DNA of 64,000 nt from contig CALLOA010000032.1 in the NCBI GenBank assembly GCA_938005265.1, forward strand, positions 1 to 64,000. Direction: 5' to 3'. Each line of letters starts with the position of its first letter. Within the stretch, counting starts at the first letter, position 1. Made by a program: the position numbers and the translations under genes. Origin of the DNA: an uncultured Granulosicoccaceae bacterium (lineage in GTDB: Bacteria; Pseudomonadota; Gammaproteobacteria; Granulosicoccales; Granulosicoccaceae). Below, piece after piece: positions 1-8,100 of the stretch. The notes beneath the pieces are model-generated. The model saw only the letters and a program-made list of their open reading frames with translations, made no database searches and was not told the origin of the DNA.

Positions 1-237
1 AATATCGTTGGTACTGAGGGGAATACGGAATGTCTGGGTATACCGGGTGGCTTGCGCTCAGTGGAAGAAGAGGGCGGTGATGTCGATGATGACGGTTATG
101 CCGGACAGACTGGTTGGCTTGATCGCACGGTTGATATCTCCGGTTTGGGCAGCCCGCTGACAATTACGTTCACCGTCACCGATGTTGAAGATGAAATAGT
201 TGGCTCATTGCTGGCAATTGATAACATCAGGTTTTAA
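1..237 (+). CDS. C-terminal fragment of a secreted beta-sandwich protein (partial)
   Basis: The reading frame is open from the left edge to a TAA at 235-237, so only the last 78 residues of a larger gene are present. The visible part is acidic, with an EEEGGDVDDDG stretch, and ends in alternating beta-type sequence (GWLDRTVDISG, then LAIDNIRF). This style of ending is common in bacterial choice-of-anchor or jelly-roll domains of exported proteins. No catalytic motif is visible and the fold is an inference. The gene is followed 16 bases later by a clear terminator, so it closes an upstream transcription unit. Confidence 0.6.
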   Translation, partial: NIVGTEGNTECLGIPGGLRSVEEEGGDVDDDGYAGQTGWLDRTVDISGLGSPLTITFTVTDVEDEIVGSLLAIDNIRF

Positions 238-253
238 AATTTTGATGCCGCAG

Positions 254-282
254 AAAAGCCCGGCACACAGCCGGGCTTTTTC
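254..282. terminator. Rho-independent terminator, probably bidirectional
   Basis: An 11-bp perfect stem (AAAAGCCCGGC / GCCGGGCTTTT) encloses the loop ACACA and is followed by T residues. The A-tract on the left also gives a U-tract on the opposite strand. It can therefore serve both the partial upstream gene and the convergent LysR gene that ends at 384. Confidence 0.85.
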
Positions 283-383
283 GCTCTTTCTTGCTCATCT
301 TCGCAGTCTGATCCAAACACGAAAAAGTTCCAAAAGCGAAAAAGTTCTTCCACTGGCTGAATGTTGTTTCCTGCAGCGTCACG

Positions 384-1319
384 CTAAGCGGCCTGGTTAC
401 TGGCTGCATCAATAATCCATTCGCGAAAAGCCTTCACCTTTGGTGTATTTGCCATATCTTCAAGTGTAATCAGATAATAGGCAAAATTCATCGGCAGACT
501 CAGCTCAAACGGCGCGACCAAACGGCCAGCTGCAATATCATCCTCTGCCAGCGCTTTGAGTGTAAATACAACTCCCTGCCCATCAACTGCTGCGGCCAAG
601 GCCAGGCTTACTGAGTTGAATGTGATTCCGTGCTCTGCGTCTATGTCGCTAACTTCGGCGGCATCCAGCCATACCGACCAGGAGGGACGCCCCTCGTAAG
701 GCGTGCCGTCGTGTAGCAGCGTATGGAACTGCAAATCTTTCGGAGTTTTCAAGGGGTGCTCACCGTTTTGTAAATCCGGACTACAAAGCGGTATGGCGGA
801 AACTTCGAACAACTTGTCTACTCTACAGCCCTCGTAGTCGCCCTGGCCGAAACGAATAGCTACATCTACATCACCCCGCTTGAATTTTTCGGCTGGAATG
901 TCAGATGCGCCTTTGGTGTCAATAAGGCTGATATCGGCTGATATCTCCAGATCAATGCCAGGGTTTGACTTGGTAAATGCATTTAAGCGCGGTACCAGCC
1001 ACTTGGCAGCGAATGACGGAGAACTCCAGACCGTGAGGGTAGAATCCACATCCCCTTGTTTGATAAGATTCACCGCCTCGGACAGAGCATCAAAACCCTC
1101 TGAAACTTTGGCAAGTCCACGTTCGGCATCCTTGGTCAGCGTTATCTTGCGGTTGGTACGGTGGAACAGCTGTACACCGAGAATGTCTTCGAGAAATTTA
1201 ATTTGCTGGCTAATCGCTGCAGGTGTAACAAACAGCTCCTCAGCAGCGTCTTTGAAGCTTAAGTGGCGCGCCGCTGCTTCAAAAGCGCGAAGTGCATTTA
1301 AAGGCAAGTTGTCAGACAT
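384..1319 (-). CDS. LysR-family transcriptional regulator, GcvA-like
   Basis: This 311-residue protein has the LysR layout. An N-terminal winged helix-turn-helix spans about residues 5-65 (LNALRAFEAAARHLSFKDAA, then TPAAISQQIKFLE). A periplasmic-binding-protein-like effector domain follows. The wording of the DNA-binding part is closest to the GcvA/AmpR branch. I chose the ATG at 1319 because it begins right before the canonical NLPLNALRAF start; a TTG 36 bases upstream would add a non-conserved tail. It is divergent from OmpA lipoprotein O1, whose gene starts 430 bases away, so regulation of the surface locus is possible but unproven. The effector is unknown. Confidence 0.9.
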   Translation of the reverse strand: MSDNLPLNALRAFEAAARHLSFKDAAEELFVTPAAISQQIKFLEDILGVQLFHRTNRKITLTKDAERGLAKVSEGFDALSEAVNLIKQGDVDSTLTVWSSPSFAAKWLVPRLNAFTKSNPGIDLEISADISLIDTKGASDIPAEKFKRGDVDVAIRFGQGDYEGCRVDKLFEVSAIPLCSPDLQNGEHPLKTPKDLQFHTLLHDGTPYEGRPSWSVWLDAAEVSDIDAEHGITFNSVSLALAAAVDGQGVVFTLKALAEDDIAAGRLVAPFELSLPMNFAYYLITLEDMANTPKVKAFREWIIDAASNQAA

Positions 1320-1748
1320 GGTATTGGGCTGGCACTCTCTGTGTATCTGCAGCAATACTTGGGATTACCTGTCGTAATCCTCTAGCGCTTCACTCATTGT
1401 GGACCGATTTGCCGGCCTATGTGGTGAATTCAGGTTAGATTTTCTTAAGTCTACGATAAAAAATCGTAGTTTGTTTGATTTCATTCCAACCCTTAATATT
1501 TCACCATCAGCCGGCCCACCACATACCGGCTCTGTTGTAACTAACCCAAGCGTTTGTTGCGACAGTCCAGAATTCGAAATCGCCTCTGCGGTGATTTCGG
1601 TACCTGACCTCCTCCAAGTGGTAATTGAGGCATTGAAGCCGACTTCGCCAAGGATGGCGAATTTTTTTTCTTCCAAATTCCCTTACTGCTCTAACCTCTG
1701 GAAAGAATATTGCATTAATCCGTGTTGTAGCTACGACACTGACTAAAA
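1320..1748. promoter_or_regulatory. Divergent LysR/O1 intergenic region with a dyad and candidate promoter
   Basis: No convincing gene lies in these 429 bases. A perfect 7-bp inverted repeat (CTACGAT, 5-base spacer, ATCGTAG) occupies 1451-1469 and is of the size of a regulator operator or a small hairpin. It abuts a sigma70-like pair on the plus strand: TTGTTT at 1471-1476, a 17-base spacer, then TAATAT at 1494-1499. This would give a long 5' leader for the gene at 1749. Position between divergent genes fits a LysR-controlled site, but the promoter call is only a consensus match. Confidence 0.35.
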
Positions 1749-2933
1749 ATGCGTATCCATCTGCTTACCGGGCTGCTGTCACGAGCCTGGCCCGAGAGTT
1801 TCCGGCTTATACTACTCGTTTGGGTGGTGTCGTCCTTGGCTGCCTGTGGTGCTGACCGTTCTTCGTCGTTTGAAAGAGTCTTTTACGCCGGTATTTCGAC
1901 CAATGTGTCGCAACTTGAGCCGGATACCAGCGCCAGTACCGTTTTTTCCCTGGATGAAGGCCAGTCGGGTGGGGCGGGTTTTACGCTGGGTGTGGATGTC
2001 TCCGCGAAACTGGCAGCCGAGCTCACTTACGCCGATTTAGGTTCCGCCACGTTAACACCTGCAGCTACTGTCGATTACCAGGCAACCGGCGCATCAATCC
2101 TGTACTACCCTTGGGGTGAAGCACGATTGCCTGAATACCGTTTTGGTTTTACAGGTTTTGTGCGTGGCGGTGTGAGTCTGATGACGCATGATTCCGACGT
2201 CCAGCTCGATGCTGAAGATAATGTCCAGGTGCTCGCAGGCCTGGGTGTCGATTATCTGGTTACTGATCGCTTCGCTATACGGGCTGAGGCTGATTTTCAT
2301 GATGTTGATGCACGTGCTTTCCATGTCGGGCTGGTTTACCGTTTTGGTTCACAATCTTATGTTGATCCGCAATATGCTCCGCAGGGGCCAACGGTCCAGA
2401 CTCCATCGGTTCAGGCACCGCAACAACGCCCCACGATTGTAAGGCCAGCCCCTCAAACACCGGCTGTGCCACAGGCCCGGCAACCTGTGCCTTTGCCTGA
2501 CAATGCGCCACAGCAGCAACGACCACTAATTGTTCAACCATTACCCAGGCAACCGCTTGCTCCTAATGGTTCGGGTCTTGTGCCAGAGCCACGAGTGCGG
2601 CTCGTTAACGGTGAGATCAGTGGCGTAAGATTCGCCGCCGGTTCGGCCCGATTGGATGAGAACGCTTTCCGCATTCTTGATTCACTCGCTGCCCAGCTAA
2701 AACAGCAACCATCCACCAGAGTGGAGTTGCAAGTTCACACTAATGGTGCGCCCGGTTCGCGTCCTGCGCTCAACCTGTCACGAGCACGCGCACTAGTGGT
2801 AGGGCGTTTACTGTTATCACGAGGTGTTGATCAAAACCAGCTCGCAGCACGAGCATTTGGTGCTAATCAGCCACGTGTTTCAGGTAGCCAGACTGGCAAT
2901 GAGCGAATAGAACTTCGTATTCTGAATCGTTGA
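1749..2933 (+). CDS. Outer-membrane lipoprotein with barrel-like and OmpA domains (O1)
   Basis: The 394-residue product has a hydrophobic signal ending in a lipobox (SSLAAC, Cys33), so it should be lipidated by the Lgt/LspA route. Residues about 42-200 look like a small OmpA-type beta-barrel (alternating aromatic strands, ending HVGLVYRFGS). A Pro/Gln-rich linker runs to about 275 and a C-terminal OmpA domain follows. In that domain the usual TD of the peptidoglycan loop is TN (VHTNGAPGS), and the final NRR motif reads NER, so classical diaminopimelate binding may be altered. It is the first of four paralogues here (also at 20059, 27102-28160 and 28485). No good ribosome binding site precedes the ATG. 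Confidence 0.85.
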   Translation: MRIHLLTGLLSRAWPESFRLILLVWVVSSLAACGADRSSSFERVFYAGISTNVSQLEPDTSASTVFSLDEGQSGGAGFTLGVDVSAKLAAELTYADLGSATLTPAATVDYQATGASILYYPWGEARLPEYRFGFTGFVRGGVSLMTHDSDVQLDAEDNVQVLAGLGVDYLVTDRFAIRAEADFHDVDARAFHVGLVYRFGSQSYVDPQYAPQGPTVQTPSVQAPQQRPTIVRPAPQTPAVPQARQPVPLPDNAPQQQRPLIVQPLPRQPLAPNGSGLVPEPRVRLVNGEISGVRFAAGSARLDENAFRILDSLAAQLKQQPSTRVELQVHTNGAPGSRPALNLSRARALVVGRLLLSRGVDQNQLAARAFGANQPRVSGSQTGNERIELRILNR

Positions 2934-2951
2934 ATAGCTGAATCGTTGAAT
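2922..2951 (+). repeat. 14-bp direct repeat across the stop codon of O1
   Basis: CTGAATCGTTGAAT occurs at 2922-2935 and again at 2938-2951. The first copy contains the O1 stop codon, so the repeat duplicates the end of the gene. It looks like a small slippage duplication. Confidence 0.6.
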
Positions 2952-3254
2952 CAGTCACTAACGCCGCTGCAACCAGCCGCTTCGTAAAGCTGATCAATCA
3001 CCTCAACGTGTTAATGACTATAGTGCAGCCTTGCAGCCTTGCAGGCTGTAGCTGAAGTTAAGTGCCGCTAACAACCCGTTCCACTCTTAACAATCACTCT
3101 GATTGTCTCGCTTTGTGAACCTCTTCCACTTCTGTGGGCATGTTTTTGCTCATTCAAACAAGCCGAATGGTGTACCCGGTATTTTTAACAATAGTGTTTC
3201 CGGTGCGCTGTGCAGGCTGGAAACGAATACGAGATTCTTTTCAATTTTTTGGAT
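2934..3254. promoter_or_regulatory. Intergenic region before P1 with a perfect dyad
   Basis: This 321-base gap separates O1 from the P1-P4 operon. It contains a short tandem of GCAGCCTT units near 3025-3048, and a perfect 7-bp dyad ACAATCA-CTC-TGATTGT at 3090-3106. The dyad could be an operator or a small transcript hairpin. No strong sigma70 promoter was recognised. A 68-codon frame inside it has no support as a gene. Confidence 0.4.
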
Positions 3255-5159
3255 ATGTTGCAACAAGTGGACAAGCTACAGCGAAGAGTCGCTGCAGATG
3301 AAGCGGTAACAAAGTCAAAGCAGCAATGCTTGGCTTTCGCTGGCGCGTGCAATAAAGGGATTGCTTATACCCTGTTTGCGGTTTCGCTTGGCCTTGCGCC
3401 ATTCAATATTCATGCGCTGGTTATATCTTCTGAGTTGGAAGCCCTTCTTGTAAAAAATGTCACCACCAGCTGGCAAACCGTCAGTCTCACCAATTCCTAT
3501 GCTGATGCCATTGTTGTTTGTACTTACAACCTGCAGGCACTTGATGCTGCCAACCCACCGGCGGTGCCCAGGATAAGCAACATCACCGCTAGTTCTTTTG
3601 ATCTGCGTATTCAGGGCTGGGAGGATTCCGCGGCAACGGCCAACAATGTTCATTGCATCATTGCGGAAGAAGGGGCGCATACGCTGCCGGACGGACGCAG
3701 GTTCGAAGCTCACAAGGTGGATTCGGATCAGACCAACGGACAGTTCAGTACTGATGGTGGCTGGGACCTGGCGTTGATGGAAGATGTCACTGGCAGTATT
3801 CAGCACACTTATACCAATCCGGTCGTGCTCGGTCAGGTGATGAGTTTCAATGACAATCGTGCCAGCGTCATTTACGTCACTGATTGTGTTCGTCGTCAGA
3901 ACTATCCGTTTCAATCAGGCGGGCTTTGTGTGGGTAAGCATATAGGCCAGATCCCCTCTAGCCGAAATACGGAGACCATTGGATACATCGTCGCAGAGGC
4001 CGGTAGTGGTACGGTCAACAACGTGTTTTACGAACTGGCTCTGGGAGCAGATGCTATAGCCGGTTCCGGTACCACTGGCAGCTATGGTCTGGCAAGCGAT
4101 CACAACATCGGTGTCTTGACCCAGGCAGGCGAGGACGGTGGTAACGGTTCATGGGCAGTATTGACCGGCAACGACCCACTGCCCAATGGTCAGATGATAT
4201 TAAATGTTGATGAAGAGATATTTGATGGAGATGTCACTCGTCGTCACACCAATGAGCATGTGTATTACTGGACATTCGCTGGCGCTGATATCACGCTGCG
4301 GAAAACGCTAGTCAATGATGGTGGTGGCTCAGCGGTAATCGGGGATTTTTCTCTGATAGCTACCGGGCCAGATGTTATTTCAGGTATTCACGGTGCGATT
4401 TCCGTTACCAATCAGCCGGTGCACCCCGGTACTTATGTGCTCAGCGAAACAAACCTGCCAGGGTATGTTGCGTCTGCCTGGAGCTGTACAGGTACAACGG
4501 TTTCATCGGGTAACACGATTACTCTTGCTGGTGGTGATGATGTTGTTTGTACCATCGTAAACGATGATGAAGCGGTTGCCTGGTTGACACTCGAGAAGGT
4601 GGTGAAAAACAACCATGGTGGTACAGCTGTCGTTAGTGACTTTGTTTTGAGTTACGACGATGGTTCCGGTAACAGTGGTAGTGGTGTTAGCGCCAGTGCA
4701 GCTGTGACGTCTGTTGCCATACCACCCGGTACGTACAAGTTAAGTGAAACTGCGCTAAGCGGTTACGAGTTGGCTCAAATTCGTTGTGATGGTTCTGATG
4801 CTGACGGGCTTGATGGCCTCGATTTAAACGCCGCTGAAGATGTAACCTGCCAGTTTGACAACACGGATCTTGGTGTTGATCTGGACATTGAAAAGTCAGT
4901 TGACAACCCGGCACCAAACATCGGTGATGTTCTGACATTCACGCTTGATGTTACCAACAACGGCCCGGACGCGGCCACCAATTTAACCGTCAATGATATC
5001 TTGCCAGCAGGTTTTTCCTACGTGGCAAGTTCCATCGCTGGCGGCACATCAAACAATGATTCAAGCCCTGCGGGTAGCGGTTTGCAATGGGTCATTTCCA
5101 ATCTGGGATCAGGGACGTCTGCCAGTCTGACGTTTCAGGCGACGGTATTAGCGCCATGA
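3255..5159 (+). CDS. P1: secreted lectin-like/SpaA-like protein ending in a truncated DUF11 domain
   Basis: From the ATG at 3255 the product is 634 residues. A GTG at 3210 is also open; neither has a convincing Shine-Dalgarno. A signal peptide core (IAYTLFAVSLGLAP) precedes the mature start near LVISSE. About residues 60-340 form a module with patterns such as SWQTVSLTNSYADAIVV and GYIVAEAG, reminiscent of H-type-lectin-like repeats. Two SpaA/prealbumin-like domains follow (ITLRKTLVNDGGG; LTLEKVVKNNHGG). A DUF11 domain starts at about 538 (DLGVDLDIEKSVDNPAPNIG) and stops at TFQATVLAP, without the two closing strands that DUF11 normally has. Those strands occur at the mature N terminus of the next protein. 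The stop overlaps the first possible P2 start as ATGA. Likely the tip of a surface chain (inference). Confidence 0.8.
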   Translation: MLQQVDKLQRRVAADEAVTKSKQQCLAFAGACNKGIAYTLFAVSLGLAPFNIHALVISSELEALLVKNVTTSWQTVSLTNSYADAIVVCTYNLQALDAANPPAVPRISNITASSFDLRIQGWEDSAATANNVHCIIAEEGAHTLPDGRRFEAHKVDSDQTNGQFSTDGGWDLALMEDVTGSIQHTYTNPVVLGQVMSFNDNRASVIYVTDCVRRQNYPFQSGGLCVGKHIGQIPSSRNTETIGYIVAEAGSGTVNNVFYELALGADAIAGSGTTGSYGLASDHNIGVLTQAGEDGGNGSWAVLTGNDPLPNGQMILNVDEEIFDGDVTRRHTNEHVYYWTFAGADITLRKTLVNDGGGSAVIGDFSLIATGPDVISGIHGAISVTNQPVHPGTYVLSETNLPGYVASAWSCTGTTVSSGNTITLAGGDDVVCTIVNDDEAVAWLTLEKVVKNNHGGTAVVSDFVLSYDDGSGNSGSGVSASAAVTSVAIPPGTYKLSETALSGYELAQIRCDGSDADGLDGLDLNAAEDVTCQFDNTDLGVDLDIEKSVDNPAPNIGDVLTFTLDVTNNGPDAATNLTVNDILPAGFSYVASSIAGGTSNNDSSPAGSGLQWVISNLGSGTSASLTFQATVLAP

Positions 5160-8100
5160 AGTTTATGATTTTTATTAGAAGTTTTATGAGTTGGTTTCCT
5201 GATATGGAGCGTCGAGATGGAATTAGTAGCATGCAATCAGACAAGGCATCGGCACCCTTTGGGTCTACAGTGAGGGGGCGTTGGCGCTACCTCTTGTTCC
5301 TGGCTGCAGCGATTCCTCTCGCTGCATATCCTCTGACGCTGGCGGATTACCTCAATAAATCTACCGTTACAGCTTCCGGTGACCAGTTTGAACAAGTTTT
5401 CGATAATAATGAAGATCAGGTTCAGATTATTCCCAATGCGGAATTGGTAATCGTCAAGCAGGTAGTTAATGATGATGGTGGAAATCTGATTCTTGGCGAT
5501 TTTAATGTAACTTCAGATGGTGGGACTTTGTCGTTTCCGACCGTCGCGACTGCTGGTTCAACGACGACCTACACCAGCAGTACACTTTATCTGTCTCCCG
5601 GCACTTACTCTCTGCAAGAAGATGATGTGGCGGGTTACATCGAAGGTAGTTGGTCATGCACGGCCGGTATCGTAGGCAATAGTGCATTTGACTCGGGTGA
5701 GATATCTCTGGCGTTCGGCGAGCAAACGGTTTGTACGATTGTTAATGATGATATAGCTCCGACGTTAACGCTTGCCAAAACACTGGTCAATGATAATGGC
5801 GGTGATCTGGCCGTAGAAGATTTTGATATCTCTATCGATGGTGTAGAGGTTGCCAGTGGTGCATCCAATCAAGTGTTGGCAAATACAGTCATCAGCATTG
5901 CCGAACTTGATGTTGCCGGTTACACCGAAGGAACCTGGGCGTGTACCGATGCGACAGGGCTCACACCAACGGCTGACTTGCCTGCTGCCGGTGTTGCGAC
6001 CGGCGCCAGTCTGACGCTCGCTCCAGGCGCGGACGTGACTTGTGAAATAACCAACGATGATATCGCACCGTCCCTGACACTCGCCAAAACTCTGATAAAT
6101 GATGATGGTGGTGATCTGACCATCGCTGATTTTGATATTTCCATCGACGCTGTTGAAGTCGCCAGCGGGGTTGCAACGCCGGTGTTAGCAAACACTGCTA
6201 TCGCCATTTCTGAGCTCGATGTTGCAGGCTACACAGAAGGCACATGGGCGTGTACGGATGCAAACGGTTTAACGGCTGCAGCCGATCTCCCGGCAGCTGG
6301 TGTCGCAACTGCCACCAGTGTGACACTTGAGCCCGGGTCAGATGTAACTTGTGAAATTACCAACGATGACATCGCACCTCTGCTGACGCTTACCAAGATA
6401 CTGGTAAACGATAATGGTGGTGATTTGACCATCAATGATTTCGATATCTCCATTGATAGTAATGAAGTTGCCAGTGGTGTTGCCAATACCGTCACTGCCA
6501 ATACTGCTATCAGTATCAGCGAGTTGGATGTTGCCGGTTATCTTGAAGGTACCTGGTCTTGTTCTGATGCCAATGGGCTGACCGCAGCTGCTGATCTGCC
6601 ATCGGCTGGTGCTGCAACCGGAACCAGTCTCACTCTTGAGCCTGGGTCGGACGTTAGTTGTGAAATTACCAATGACGATATCGGGCCCACTCTTACATTA
6701 AGCAAGACGCTTCTTAACGATAATGGCGGTAATCTCCTTATAGGTGATTTTGATATCTCTATTGATGGTGTCGAAGTGGTGAGTGGTGCTGCCAATCCGG
6801 TATTGTCGAATACAACTATCAACATCGCAGAGCTTGATGTTGCCGGCTACACGGAAGGAACATGGTCCTGTACGGATGCGACGGGCCTGACGCCTGCAGC
6901 TGATTTGCCGTTAGCCGGTGCTGCCACTGGCGCCAGTGTGACATTAGCGCCAGGTGCGCAAGTGACTTGCGAAATTACTAACGATGATATTGCACCACTG
7001 CTGACGCTTACCAAGACACTGGTAAACGATAACGGCGGTGATTTGACCATCAATGATTTCGATATCTCGATCGATAGTACTGAGGTTGTCAGTGGAGTTG
7101 CCAACACCGTGGCTGCCAATACGGGGATCACTATCTCCGAACTGGATCTGGATGGTTATACAGAAGGCACCTGGGCTTGTGTGGATAGCACCGGGCTGAC
7201 TGCGGTGGCTGATTTGCCCAGCGCCGGTGTGGCCACTGGTGCGACATTGACACTGGCGCCCGGTTCAGATGTTAACTGTTCAATCGTTAATGATGACCTG
7301 GCTCCACAGCTGACATTGGCGAAAACTGTTACCAATGATAATGGTGGTGACCTCACGGCTGCTGATTTTGATATTTCCATTAACGGAACCGAGGTGGCCA
7401 ATAACGCCGCTAATCCAGTAGCCTCAAATACGCCAATCACAATCAGTGAGCTCGATCTTCCCGGCTACACCGAAGGTACCTGGTCCTGTACTGATGCAAC
7501 GGGTTTGACGGCTAGCGCCGATCTTCCTTCTGCGGGAGCCGCGGCCGCTGCAACACTGACGCTGGCTCCAGGGGCAGATGTAACTTGTGAAATCACTAAC
7601 GATGATATTGCTCCCTTACTCACGCTGACCAAGACCCTGGTGAACGATAACGGTGGTGATCTGACCATCGCTGATTTTGATGTCTCGGTAGACGGTACCG
7701 AGGTGAACAGTGGTCTGGCGTCGCAGGTGCTGGCTAACACCGCGATCACGATCAGCGAGTTGGATATACCCGGTTATACCGAGGGCACTTGGGCCTGTGT
7801 GGATAGTGCCGGGCTGACAGCCACGGCTGACTTGCCCACAGCCGGGGTAGCCACTGGTGCCACTTTGACATTGGCGCCTGGTGCTGATGTGACTTGTGAA
7901 ATTACCAATGATGATGTCGTGCCTTTGTTGACTCTGACTAAAACATTGATAAACGACAATGGTGGTGACCTGACCATTGCAGATTTTGATATTGCAGTTG
8001 ATGGTACTGAGGTCATCAGTGGTCTTGCTTCACAGGTGGCAGCCAATTCGGTGATCAACATCAGTGAGCTAGATGTGCCCGGTTATACCGAAGGCACATG

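Noticed and set aside
1399-1746. 115-codon frame between the LysR gene and O1
   Set aside because: It crosses the dyad and promoter-like region, has no family resemblance and no ribosome binding site.
3103-3309. 68-codon frame overlapping the P1 start
   Set aside because: No signal, domain or ribosome binding site; out of frame with P1.
5087-5155. Extension of P2 upstream into the end of P1
   Set aside because: The open frame runs back to 5087, but this stretch is the DUF11 coding region of P1 in another frame. The ATG at 5156, overlapping the P1 stop, or the later ATGs before the signal core are better starts.
5100-5400. Sequencing frameshift or programmed frameshift joining P1 and P2 into one protein
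   Set aside because: A frame change would insert over 50 residues, including a full signal peptide, inside the DUF11 domain. No slippery heptamer is seen, and the same split occurs again at P2/P3 with a 49-base gap between genes. Separate secreted proteins fit better.
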